A stretch of 64,000 nucleotides of DNA, taken from NCBI GenBank assembly GCA_964344255.1, contig CAYFMQ010000007.1, forward strand, positions 97,882-161,881, given 5' to 3'. Under the pieces are notes generated by a model. It was not told where the DNA came from, did no database searches, and saw only the letters and a list, made by a program, of their open reading frames with translations. Position numbers and translations under genes: made by a program. Source of the stretch: JAJFIE01 sp964344255 (GTDB taxonomy: Bacteria; Pseudomonadota; Alphaproteobacteria; Rhodospirillales; Casp-alpha2). This document shows, piece by piece, positions 44,615 to 52,543 of this stretch (position 1 is its first letter; every line of letters begins with the position of its first letter).

Positions 44615-45667
44615 TCAGCCCCGGCGGCGCCCCCGACGGCGGCGACCGCTGCCTTCGCCCTCATCAGCACCGACGGCCTTGGCCGGATCGGCTGAGTCGA
44701 CCGGCCCCAGCGCCGCCTCGATGGCTTCGCGGGTCGGTTTTTCGCGTGGCGTATAATCTTTCAGCGCCTCGACCATGGCACGGACGTGTTCGGGCGTGGT
44801 GCCGCAACACCCGCCGATGATCCTCGCCCCGGCATCGCGGGCCATGCGCGCGTATTCGGCCATGATCTCGGGCGTGCCCGTATAGACTATCGCGCCGTCA
44901 TTGTACTGCGGAATACCGCAGTTTCCCTTGGCGACGAGCACGTCATTGTCATTGGCGCCACGAGCAAGACCAAGGATACTGTCCACCAGCGTTGCCGGTC
45001 CGACGCCGCAGTTGGAGCCGCAGGCGATCAGCCCCGACTTGCCGGATTCTTGCAGTTCGTCATGCAGGCGGTGTTCCAGATCGATGGCCGCTTCCGTGGT
45101 CAGGCCCATCATGGTGCGCCCCACGGTATCGAAGGTCATGGTTGAAACGATTGGCAGGCCCGTGACCGACGCGCCACGCACGGCCGCCGTCAACTCCTCG
45201 GTCCCGGAAATGGTTTCGATCCAATGCACATCGGCGCCGGCTTCGGCCTGGGCCCTTGCCTGTTCGGCAAAGGCCGCCTCGCCGTCTTCCTGGCTCAGCG
45301 TTCCGACCGGCTCGAATATTTCGCCGGTGGGCCCCATGGATGCGGCGACGACGACGGGGCGTCCTGCCGCATCGGCGGCTTCACGGGCGATACGGACGCC
45401 TTCCGAATTCAGCTCGTGCACCCGGTCCTGGGCGTCATGCAGCATTAGGCGGTAGCGATTTGCACCGAAGGTATTGGTGATCAGGATGTCGGCGCCTGCT
45501 TCGACAAAACTGTCATGGAGCTTCCTGACGTTTCCCGGATTATCCGTATTCCACAGTTCCGGGGCTTCGCCCGTTTCCAGCCCCATGGCGAACAGGTTGG
45601 TGCCAATGGCGCCATCGGCCATCAGGTAATCACGCTCAGACAGTAGTTTGGCGAGCAGGTCGCTCAT
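44615..45667 (-). CDS. Homocysteine S-methyltransferase (betaine-homocysteine methyltransferase-like)
   Basis: The 350-residue barrel has the three zinc-binding cysteines Cys220 (GSNCGVG) and Cys287-Cys288 (GGCCGTTPEHV) plus DGAIGTNLF and TNTFGANRY. It transfers a methyl group to homocysteine to make methionine. The donor could be glycine betaine, another methylated ammonium or S-methylmethionine. In a betaine-catabolic region the BHMT role is the best guess. An Arg/Gly-rich C-terminal tail (GRRRRGRRRG) is unusual. Confidence 0.87.
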   Translation of the reverse strand: MSDLLAKLLSERDYLMADGAIGTNLFAMGLETGEAPELWNTDNPGNVRKLHDSFVEAGADILITNTFGANRYRLMLHDAQDRVHELNSEGVRIAREAADAAGRPVVVAASMGPTGEIFEPVGTLSQEDGEAAFAEQARAQAEAGADVHWIETISGTEELTAAVRGASVTGLPIVSTMTFDTVGRTMMGLTTEAAIDLEHRLHDELQESGKSGLIACGSNCGVGPATLVDSILGLARGANDNDVLVAKGNCGIPQYNDGAIVYTGTPEIMAEYARMARDAGARIIGGCCGTTPEHVRAMVEALKDYTPREKPTREAIEAALGPVDSADPAKAVGADEGEGSGRRRRGRRRG

Positions 45668-45719
45668 TCTTCATAATCCTTCTGTTTTCTTGTTGGACGC
45701 TGTAGCCACTAGGGAAGCT

Positions 45720-45944
45720 TCATTCGGCCGCCATGCGGGAGCGGCGGGTCCGTCGCCGGTTTCTTTTGCTGCCCCCTGCGGCTTCGCGCCGTTCGTGCAG
45801 CTGGGAGAGAACCGCCCGTTTTTCATCGTTACTCATGGTCCGCCATCCGGCGATTTCATCCCGGGTACGCCAGCATCCCTCGCACAGTCTGCTGGCCGCA
45901 TTCAGGCGGCAAACGGAAATACAGGGCGATACGATTTCTTCCAC
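45720..45944 (-). CDS. DUF1289 family protein
   Basis: The 74-residue protein has the DUF1289 cysteine pattern VSPCISVCRL and LCEGCWRTRDEIAGW, probably a small metal-binding module, then a basic Arg-rich tail (GSKRNRRRTRRSRM). Function is unknown; similar genes are common in proteobacteria. It is upstream of the homocysteine methyltransferase on the same strand. Confidence 0.87.
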   Translation of the reverse strand: MEEIVSPCISVCRLNAASRLCEGCWRTRDEIAGWRTMSNDEKRAVLSQLHERREAAGGSKRNRRRTRRSRMAAE

Positions 45945-46083
45945 GGCAAAAATATCCTGTCAGGACAGCTATTAAGAAAGGAGGTAGGCCACAAGCCCCC
46001 GCCAATCAAGCGAAAACGTCAATTATCCTATTGCCGAAAGCTGAACGAAAGGTTGCTGATTCCCGGGCAGCACGGCGTTAACG

Positions 46084-46761
46084 TCACTCGTCCCCGGCAA
46101 CGCCATAACTGGGCGCATCGTCGGGATTCACGGCGCGGGTCAGGTAGTCCATCATCTGGGGCTCGTAAGCCGTCCACAGATTACGCAAAACTTCGCCCGG
46201 GCAGTCATCGGTCCAGTCGACGCGCAGGTCCACCAGAGGCCAGGGATGCTCATGGGCCACCAGCAAGCCGGCGGAATGCGTCGGCCCCTCCTCGCCGCCG
46301 GCGGCGATACCGGCCTCAAGCGCGCCCAACAGGCGGTCGGCCAGGTGTTTCTCGGCGTTTTCCTCAAACGAGCGCACCATGGCATGGGGCACTTCCGTGG
46401 TTTTGAGCAGGTTGCCGGCGGCGATGCAATGGCGGCCTTCGGCAACCGCGTTGGTGCCGAGAATGTTGGCGCCGGTAAAATGGGCCGTATCGCCCTTCAT
46501 ATCCACCACGGCGACCTGCCGGTAATCGGCATTGGCGCGCCCGTCCATGACGCGTTTGACGGCTTCCGTCGCACCAAGGCCGGTCTCGAACAAGTCGAGC
46601 ACCTCGTTGCCGATGGCCGGATCGGTGACATTCTGTGTGGTGACGGCGCCCGCTCCTGAACGGACCCAGGGGCAACGGCTGCCGACACAGATGCTGGATG
46701 TGGTGATCGCCACACCCGCCATCTTCGTGCGTTCACAAAATCCGACAATGGAAAAAGTCAT
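46084..46761 (-). CDS. DUF1028 family protein (Ntn-hydrolase-like)
   Basis: The 225-residue protein begins TFSIVGFCERTKMAGVAITTSS and has VGSRCPWVRSGAGAVTTQ, GNEVLDLFETGLGATEAV and GRHCIAAGNLL. These are hallmarks of DUF1028, a family with an Ntn-hydrolase-like fold and possible amidase or peptidase role. It is divergent from the Rieske gene at 47089 across a 327-bp palindrome-rich region and probably co-regulated with it. Confidence 0.88.
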   Translation of the reverse strand: MTFSIVGFCERTKMAGVAITTSSICVGSRCPWVRSGAGAVTTQNVTDPAIGNEVLDLFETGLGATEAVKRVMDGRANADYRQVAVVDMKGDTAHFTGANILGTNAVAEGRHCIAAGNLLKTTEVPHAMVRSFEENAEKHLADRLLGALEAGIAAGGEEGPTHSAGLLVAHEHPWPLVDLRVDWTDDCPGEVLRNLWTAYEPQMMDYLTRAVNPDDAPSYGVAGDE

Positions 46762-47088
46762 GGGCTGTCTTCCTCTAGAAAATCAAGCATCTGGCGCACC
46801 TTACGACGATACGGAATTAGGGGAAAGAGGTCGTTGTGAACAGTTACGAATTTCGCAACTGTGATCACACTTTAAAATGCTAAAACAACAAAAAATTGTT
46901 ATTGCATTTAAGATTTTTTTACACCACCTTCCCCGTGATCACAGTTTGAATAGCATGAATTATATCTGCCGCTTGGATGCAAAGAATTCAATTATGAACG
47001 GAAATGATTTTGGATATGGTGCTATCATAATGTGGCATTGGGGAGTGATGTCTGTTTGTGCTGAACTTTGTTTTGTGGAGGACAGATC
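46762..47088. promoter_or_regulatory. Divergent promoter region rich in palindromes
   Basis: The 327-bp spacer has no credible gene and is AT-rich. AACTGTGATCAC (46857-46868) and GTGATCACAGTT (46935-46946) form a perfect 12-bp inverted repeat 66 bp apart. Each half contains the palindrome GTGATCAC. A second, nearly perfect palindrome from ACAGTT (46840-46845) to AACTGT (46857-46862), with CGAA and TTCG inside, overlaps the first box. This looks like a multi-site operator controlling both the DUF1028 gene and the Rieske operon, possibly with DNA looping. Confidence 0.55.
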
Positions 47089-48210
47089 GTGAGCGTTTCT
47101 CTGAAAGACATTGCGGATCAGAAACTGATCGAGACCTTTGACAACGCCGGACCCATCGCCCGTGGCCTGCCGGCATTCGCCTACAATGACGAGGCGTTCT
47201 TCAACCTGGAGCAGGAAAAACTGTTTCCCAATTCCTGGATGTGCGTCGCCTTCGCCCATGACCTGCCCAAACCCGGCGACGCCAAGCCGGTGGATGTCGC
47301 GGGCCGGCCCATCGTTCTGGTCCGCAACGAAGCGGGCGAGATCAACGCTTTCCAGAACGTCTGCCGCCACCGCTGCATGAAGCTGGTGGACAAACAGAAG
47401 AACGTCGGCAAGCTGATCAAATGCCCCTATCACGCCTGGTCGTACGACCTCATGGGCAGGCTGAAGGCGGCGCCCCACTTCGGCGGCATCGACAACCAGA
47501 AACCGGACTCATTCAACTTCGAAGACCACGGACTGGAACCGGTGCCGAGCGGCACCTGGGGCCACTGGGTATTCGTCAACCTGAACGGTAATGCCGGCTC
47601 GATAACCGATCATGTCCAGCCATTGTCGGACCGCCTGGATGGTGTCGACCTGGACGACCTGAGGCTGGTCGGCGTACTGGATTTCGGCGAGGTGGACACC
47701 AATTGGAAATTCCTGATGGAAAACTTCATCGAGCCCTATCACGTTCCGGTCGTGCATCCGGGCACCACGGACCAGCCCCTGAAGGATCATTACGTGGTCA
47801 ATGACGGCCGCTGCCTGGGCAGCGCCGTGGACATCAGCCGTGAGGAAGGCGTCGAAGGGCGTGAAGGATCGTTGAGCGTCAGTTCGCGCTACCTGACCCT
47901 GTTTCCGAATTTCGTCCTCGGCCGCTATTTCCCGGACCAGTTGGGCGTTCACCTCAACCTGCCGGTTGCATCGGGCAAGACCCGGCAATACCGGGCGATC
48001 TACAAGACCGACGGTGCGGATGCTTCGAAAGAAGAAGGCGAAGCCCTGATGAACCTGTGGTGGGACGTGCACAAGGAAGACCATGAAATGTGCGAACGCC
48101 TGCTGGAAGGCCGTAAGGCAACCATCTCCGCCGAAGGCGGCGTCCTGTCGCCGCATTGGGAAAGCAGTGTCCGCAGTTTCCAGGAAATGGTCTTTCAGGC
48201 CGTACGCTAA
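47089..48210 (+). CDS. Rieske oxygenase alpha subunit, quaternary-amine type
   Basis: Starting at GTG 47089, 7 nt after GGAGGA, the 373-residue protein has the Rieske ligands Cys92/His94 (CRHRC) and Cys112/His115 (CPYHAW). The iron site MENFIEPYHVPVVH has His218, His223 and the Glu215 bridging position. It is the first gene of a plus-strand operon with a VOC protein and a cupin, ending at a strong terminator. The reductase partner is not adjacent. The Glu bridge suggests oxidation of a quaternary or methylated amine rather than an aromatic ring. Confidence 0.9.
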   Translation: MSVSLKDIADQKLIETFDNAGPIARGLPAFAYNDEAFFNLEQEKLFPNSWMCVAFAHDLPKPGDAKPVDVAGRPIVLVRNEAGEINAFQNVCRHRCMKLVDKQKNVGKLIKCPYHAWSYDLMGRLKAAPHFGGIDNQKPDSFNFEDHGLEPVPSGTWGHWVFVNLNGNAGSITDHVQPLSDRLDGVDLDDLRLVGVLDFGEVDTNWKFLMENFIEPYHVPVVHPGTTDQPLKDHYVVNDGRCLGSAVDISREEGVEGREGSLSVSSRYLTLFPNFVLGRYFPDQLGVHLNLPVASGKTRQYRAIYKTDGADASKEEGEALMNLWWDVHKEDHEMCERLLEGRKATISAEGGVLSPHWESSVRSFQEMVFQAVR

Positions 48211-48231
48211 CGACCAACAAGGGGAGAAAAC

Positions 48232-48663
48232 ATGGGGAAAGAAAGTATGGGGAATGAAGGATTCAAGCTCGACCACACGATGATACGTGTCCGCGATCTT
48301 GAAAAATCCCTCGATTTTTACACGCGGATACTCGGCATGCAGGTTCTTCGCAATACCGAGTATCCGGACGGCAAGTTCACTAACGTCTTTGTCGGGTACG
48401 GGCCGGAAGATGACTATCCCAGCATCGAAATGACCTACAACTGGGACCAGGAAGAGGACTACGACAAGGGAAGCGCCTGGGGGCATCTCGCCATCATGGT
48501 TCCCGATGTCGTCGAGGCCTGCGAATACCTGAAGGCGGAAGGCGTCAACATCGTCCGCCCGGCGGGTCCGATGAAAAACGGCAAGCGCATGCTGGCCTTC
48601 ATCGAAGACCCGGATGGCTACAAAATCGAACTGAACGAATCCTTGAGCAAGCTCGACGCTTGA
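48232..48663 (+). CDS. VOC / glyoxalase I family protein (copy 2)
   Basis: The 143-residue protein has the four metal ligands His15 (LDHTMIRV), Glu (IEMTYNWD), His (WGHLAIMV) and Glu (KIELNESL). It is a close relative of the VOC protein at 41636. It starts at ATG 48232 after GGGGAGAAAAC, 21 nt after the Rieske stop. A lactoylglutathione-lyase-like or isomerase role on an intermediate of the Rieske pathway is likely. Confidence 0.9.
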   Translation: MGKESMGNEGFKLDHTMIRVRDLEKSLDFYTRILGMQVLRNTEYPDGKFTNVFVGYGPEDDYPSIEMTYNWDQEEDYDKGSAWGHLAIMVPDVVEACEYLKAEGVNIVRPAGPMKNGKRMLAFIEDPDGYKIELNESLSKLDA

Positions 48664-48694
48664 TCATTCCACCTATTTTTAAGGGAGAGAGAAC

Positions 48695-49084
48695 TTGGCA
48701 AACAAACCGATTGTGTTCCGCATGGACGAAATTCGTCACCGCAAGGAAAATCTTGGCGAGAATGGCACTTACATCAAGCCGTTCGTCAATGTGCGCAACT
48801 CAGAAAGCATGGCCGGTGGCATCAATTTCCTGAACAATGTGTCCATCCCGTTCGACCTGCCCTGCGATGAGCTGATCTATTGCCACGAAGGCACGTTTCG
48901 TCTTGTTGTTGATGACATCGGTTACGAGCTGGAACCCGGCGACATGATGTTCGCGCCCAAGGACATGCATGTGAAATACGAAGCCGACCAGGAATGCACG
49001 ATTTTCTATGCAGCCTATCCCGTTAACTGGAAACAGCTTGCCGGACTGACGGAAGTGCCGGGGATTGATCCCGAGGATATGTAA
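48695..49084 (+). CDS. Cupin-domain protein (EutQ-like)
   Basis: The 129-residue protein has a cupin core DELIYCHEGTFRLVVDDIGYELEPGDMMFAPKDMHV, with His and Glu as metal-ligand candidates. The start is TTG at 48695 with the ribosome-binding site AAGGGAGAGA, 31 nt after the VOC gene. It may modify or sense the substrate of the preceding Rieske oxygenase. The specific function is unknown. Confidence 0.8.
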   Translation: MANKPIVFRMDEIRHRKENLGENGTYIKPFVNVRNSESMAGGINFLNNVSIPFDLPCDELIYCHEGTFRLVVDDIGYELEPGDMMFAPKDMHVKYEADQECTIFYAAYPVNWKQLAGLTEVPGIDPEDM

Positions 49085-49108
49085 ATTCGAGCGAACGGAT
49101 TGGGGGGA

Positions 49109-49139
49109 GAAGGGGAAGTGCTATCAGCATTTCCCCTTC
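49109..49139 (+). terminator. Rho-independent terminator of the Rieske-VOC-cupin operon
   Basis: GAAGGGGAAGTGC (49109-49121) pairs with GCATTTCCCCTTC (49127-49139) over 13 bp, with one G:U pair and a 5-nt loop. It is followed on the plus strand by AATTTTCTAATTT. It lies between the cupin stop and the convergent Rieske gene end. Confidence 0.85.
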
Positions 49140-49153
49140 AATTTTCTAATTTC

Positions 49154-50338
49154 CTACTCGGCGGCTTTCATCTTCTGCGCGCCGAAAGGCTGGCCCGTCA
49201 CCTTGCGGGTAATGTACTGGCCGAACTCATGCAGCGGCCGCTCCAGGTTGGACAAATGGCCGCTGGTTGCCAATCCGCCACGGCTGCCCTTGAACACACT
49301 TTCAACACCGACCTTGTCTTCACGGTTGGCCTCGTCGACCAGTTCCTTCATGTCGGCCTTGAGCTTGTCCGCTTCCGGATCGTTGATATACTCCGGCGCG
49401 AAGCCCGCACCGTAGACGATATGCACCTTGTCCACGCCCCGGGGCTGCAGGCAGAGATACCAGAAATAGCCGGGCGTCAGGGTGATCAGGTGTGTGGGAT
49501 AAATGGTGATCAGCGCCGTGGTCCGCCGCCAGTCCCCTTCCAGGTGTTTGTTGTCGGCATGCGCCAGACCGAGGCCCAACGACGCTTCCTTGGTTATCCA
49601 GTGATAGTTGAAGGCCTCGCCGCCCTCGGGATGCGTCATTTCCTCGACGTTGGAATGGGGACCGATGGTGCCCGCATGCAGGCGTGCCAGGTGATAGCTT
49701 TCCATGAAATTCTCGGCGAGAATCTTCCAGTTCGTATCCCAGACATGTTCCTCGCGGTAGGTTTCCACGTAGTTTTCCATCTGATAACGATCCGTGACCA
49801 CCTCGCCTACTTCGCGGAGCCAGGCATCAAGGTCCGGCGCATCCGGGTTCAGGGTTACATAAACCCAGCCCTGCCACACGGCTGCCCTGACCTCGGGCAG
49901 CCTGTAATCCTTCTTGTCGAAGCACTTGTTGCCTTCCATGTGCGGCGCGCCGATCAGCGAACCATCGATGCCATAGGTCCAGGCATGATAGGGGCAGACC
50001 AGGCGCTTCGCATTGCCCGTACCCTCCAGCAGGCGCGCCATGCGGTGCAGGCAGATGTTCGAAAAAGCGCGGATGACGCCGTCTTCGCCGCGAATGGCGG
50101 CAACAGGTTCGTCCAGGATGTCGATAGCGATGTAATCTCCCGCTTCGGGCATGGATTCGGCGCGTCCGATACATACCCATTCCTTGCGGAAAATCTCTTC
50201 TTCCTCCAGCGCCAGGAATTCCGGCGAGTGATAAACGCCCGCCGGCATGGCGCGGGCTTCGTCATAGGGAAGCGACGCATTGTCGCTTAGAGCCTGGATC
50301 AAGGAATCCAGCTCGGCCTTGTTTTCAGAAACTGTCAT
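49154..50338 (-). CDS. Rieske oxygenase alpha subunit, quaternary-amine type
   Basis: The 394-residue protein has Rieske ligands Cys96/His98 (CLHRMA) and Cys115/His118 (CPYHAW). The iron site AENFMESYHLARLH has Glu213, His216 and His221. A distinct loop region (REEHVWDTNWKIL) precedes it. It starts 2 nt after the RidA stop, so the RidA-Rieske pair is one operon on the minus strand. Substrate is unknown, but RidA would handle reactive imines, consistent with amine oxidation. Confidence 0.9.
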   Translation of the reverse strand: MTVSENKAELDSLIQALSDNASLPYDEARAMPAGVYHSPEFLALEEEEIFRKEWVCIGRAESMPEAGDYIAIDILDEPVAAIRGEDGVIRAFSNICLHRMARLLEGTGNAKRLVCPYHAWTYGIDGSLIGAPHMEGNKCFDKKDYRLPEVRAAVWQGWVYVTLNPDAPDLDAWLREVGEVVTDRYQMENYVETYREEHVWDTNWKILAENFMESYHLARLHAGTIGPHSNVEEMTHPEGGEAFNYHWITKEASLGLGLAHADNKHLEGDWRRTTALITIYPTHLITLTPGYFWYLCLQPRGVDKVHIVYGAGFAPEYINDPEADKLKADMKELVDEANREDKVGVESVFKGSRGGLATSGHLSNLERPLHEFGQYITRKVTGQPFGAQKMKAAE

Positions 50339-50339
50339 G

Positions 50340-50765
50340 TCACTCGTCTTCGTCGTCAGGAATTACTGCCGTAATTTCGATTTCCACCAGCCATTCGGGC
50401 CGGGCCAGTGCCGGAACCACCAGCCCGGTCGAACAGGGATAGACCCCTTTCAGCCATTTACCCATTTCCTGATAGACCGCTTCCCGGTAGCGGATATCCG
50501 TTAAGTAGACAACGATACGGCAGACATGGTCCATGCAGCTGCCGGCTTCTTCCAGCAACAGCTTGATGTTTTCCATGGTCTTCGCTGTCTGCTTGCCAAC
50601 ATCCCCCACATGCAGGTTCTCGCGCGTATCCAGGTCCTGCGACACCTGACCGCGCAGGAAGACCATGGCGCCGCGTGCGACGACGCCCTGGCTCAGGTCG
50701 TTATCCAGATTCTGTTCCGGATAGGTTTCCTTCGTATTGAACTTTCGAAGGCGTGTATGGGTCAT
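50340..50765 (-). CDS. RidA/YjgF family imine-enamine deaminase
   Basis: The 141-residue protein matches the RidA family: GAMVFLRGQVSQD, GKQTAKTMENIKLLLEEAGS, and the C-terminal PALARPEWLVEIEITAV with the conserved Arg. RidA hydrolyses 2-aminoacrylate-type imines and protects PLP enzymes. Some YjgF homologues act on catabolic intermediates. Coupling to a Rieske amine oxygenase suggests handling of an imine product. Confidence 0.9.
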   Translation of the reverse strand: MTHTRLRKFNTKETYPEQNLDNDLSQGVVARGAMVFLRGQVSQDLDTRENLHVGDVGKQTAKTMENIKLLLEEAGSCMDHVCRIVVYLTDIRYREAVYQEMGKWLKGVYPCSTGLVVPALARPEWLVEIEITAVIPDDEDE

Positions 50766-50886
50766 TGACTTGTATCTCCCCTAAAATCGTAATCAGTTGA
50801 AATGCTCCGCATGCCTCGCGAAATCAATTCCGGCATGAGTATATCAAAGGCTTGTCGTATGCACCAACAAGTTCTTTTTCGGGCTC

Positions 50887-52419
50887 TCACTCGGCTGCTT
50901 TGGGATCCTTCCGCACCCCCGCCGTACCGTCGAACCATTTGCTGACTGCGCTGTCACCCGGCGTCATGGTCTTCTCACCAAGGACGTTTTCAGACAGACC
51001 GGCGGCGCGCTGCACGAAATCGAGCGAATTGGTCCAGTCGAAATTTCGGTAAACCGCAGCCAGATGGGCGTAGGGCGGCGACTGGGCGAATAACTGGAAG
51101 GTCAGCCTGTGTCCCGCGTAGTCCGAATTCAGCAGATCGCGGGCGAACGCCAGCAACTTGCGGCGATCATCGGCGACCCAATCCTCGTTGATGGTATAGA
51201 ACTTCTGCAGCCATTCGCCGGAGCCTTCACCTTCAAAACAGGCGACGTCGGGCGTCACGCAAATCTGTCCGCCGCACAGCTCGCGCGCGATATGCATCAT
51301 GGCGGGCAGGTTGGAGCACGCATGCACCCGTCCCGTATAGAGCAGCGACTGGTTCGGCATCAGCAGGCCGTTGGGGCTTTCCTCCGTCAACGCAATGGCC
51401 GCGGTCAGGTGCGCATTGATGCCTTCGCGATAGACGGCCAGCTGCGCCAGCTTCTCCTGGACCGCCTGCTGCTTGTCGAGACCGGTCTGGCGCACGTTGA
51501 ACAGGGCGGCGCCGATCATCAGGTCGGCGACCTTCAAATTGCGCTGGACAAAGGCGAAGGCCGAATACCGGTGCAGGGTCGCTCGGATGAACATGGCTGC
51601 CTTGGTATGGCGGTAGAACAACACGTTTTCCCACGGCACCAACACGTTGTCGAACACCACCAGGGCGTCGATCTCGTCGAACTTGTTGGACAGCGGATAG
51701 TCCTCCGGATTGGCGCGTCCGGCGAAACCGGTGCGGCAGATCATCTTGATGCCCGGCGAGTTCAAATCGCAGATGAATCCGACGGCATAATCGGAATAGG
51801 CCTGATCGCCCCAGTTGGCGATGGTCGGCTTGGTGAAGGCCTGGTCCGCATACGGCGCCGCCGTTTCATACTTGGCGCCGCGCACCACGATGCCTTCGTC
51901 GGTTTCCTTGACCACATGCAACAGCATATCCGGATCCTGTTCCTGCGGCGGCTTGGAGCGGTCCCCCTTTGGGTCCGTGTTTGCCGATACATGGAACGGA
52001 TCGTGCAGGATGACCTTGTCGATATGGTTCTTGATGTTGGTGGAGAACTGGGGATCGACCTCGTTCAGCACATCCTGGCCGTCATAGAGAGACCACATCT
52101 CGCCCACGGTCTCGTCGCCGACGCGTGTCACCACGCCGCCGATGTCCTCGAACACGGCGTCCGTCGCCGCGCGCTTGGCCCACCAGTCGTCCTGGGTATA
52201 GGGCAGCTTGAGGCCGACGGAGAATTCCTCGCCACCCTCCTCATAGGTCATCAGGGACTTGGTGGTTTCGTCATGCTGCATGTCGTAGATGCGCGCACGA
52301 ATGTCCACCAGCGGCTTGAACATGGGGTGAGACGCAACGTTCTTCACCTTTTCGCCGTTGATATAGACCTCGCGCCCGTCGTTGATGCCGTCGCGGTACT
52401 GGTCGCCAGTGCGGATCAT
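50887..52419 (-). CDS. HpaB-family FADH2-dependent monooxygenase (4-hydroxyphenylacetate 3-monooxygenase-like)
   Basis: From MIRTGDQYRDGINDGREVYINGEKV (52419, after GGGGAGTGAC) the 510-residue protein has the usual HpaB size and middle domain (DPKGDRSKPP, VVRGAKYETAAPYADQAFT, RYSAFAFVQRNLKVADLMIGAA, GGQICVTPDVACF). It would hydroxylate a phenol or related ring using FADH2 from a separate reductase. No HpaC-like reductase is adjacent. The 4-hydroxybutyryl-CoA dehydratase relatives are an alternative but less likely. It is divergent from the LysR gene. Confidence 0.88.
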   Translation of the reverse strand: MIRTGDQYRDGINDGREVYINGEKVKNVASHPMFKPLVDIRARIYDMQHDETTKSLMTYEEGGEEFSVGLKLPYTQDDWWAKRAATDAVFEDIGGVVTRVGDETVGEMWSLYDGQDVLNEVDPQFSTNIKNHIDKVILHDPFHVSANTDPKGDRSKPPQEQDPDMLLHVVKETDEGIVVRGAKYETAAPYADQAFTKPTIANWGDQAYSDYAVGFICDLNSPGIKMICRTGFAGRANPEDYPLSNKFDEIDALVVFDNVLVPWENVLFYRHTKAAMFIRATLHRYSAFAFVQRNLKVADLMIGAALFNVRQTGLDKQQAVQEKLAQLAVYREGINAHLTAAIALTEESPNGLLMPNQSLLYTGRVHACSNLPAMMHIARELCGGQICVTPDVACFEGEGSGEWLQKFYTINEDWVADDRRKLLAFARDLLNSDYAGHRLTFQLFAQSPPYAHLAAVYRNFDWTNSLDFVQRAAGLSENVLGEKTMTPGDSAVSKWFDGTAGVRKDPKAAE

Positions 52420-52501
52420 CGTCACTCCCCTTCGGGGACAGCTCCCCGTTACCAAGAAATCCGGATTAGTTGATGGTTGGCAGTATGTCCGATCGAGGTT
52501 A

Positions 52502-52527
52502 TAAAGATAAAATATTATTTATCTTTA
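52502..52527. promoter_or_regulatory. Perfect inverted repeat between hpaB-like and lysR genes
   Basis: TAAAGATAAA (52502-52511) and TTTATCTTTA (52518-52527) are exact reverse complements with a 6-bp ATATTA spacer. It lies in the AT-rich spacer between the HpaB-like gene and the divergent LysR gene. This is the expected location and shape for a LysR operator controlling both genes. Confidence 0.6.
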
Positions 52528-52543
52528 GATTGGATAGATAAAA

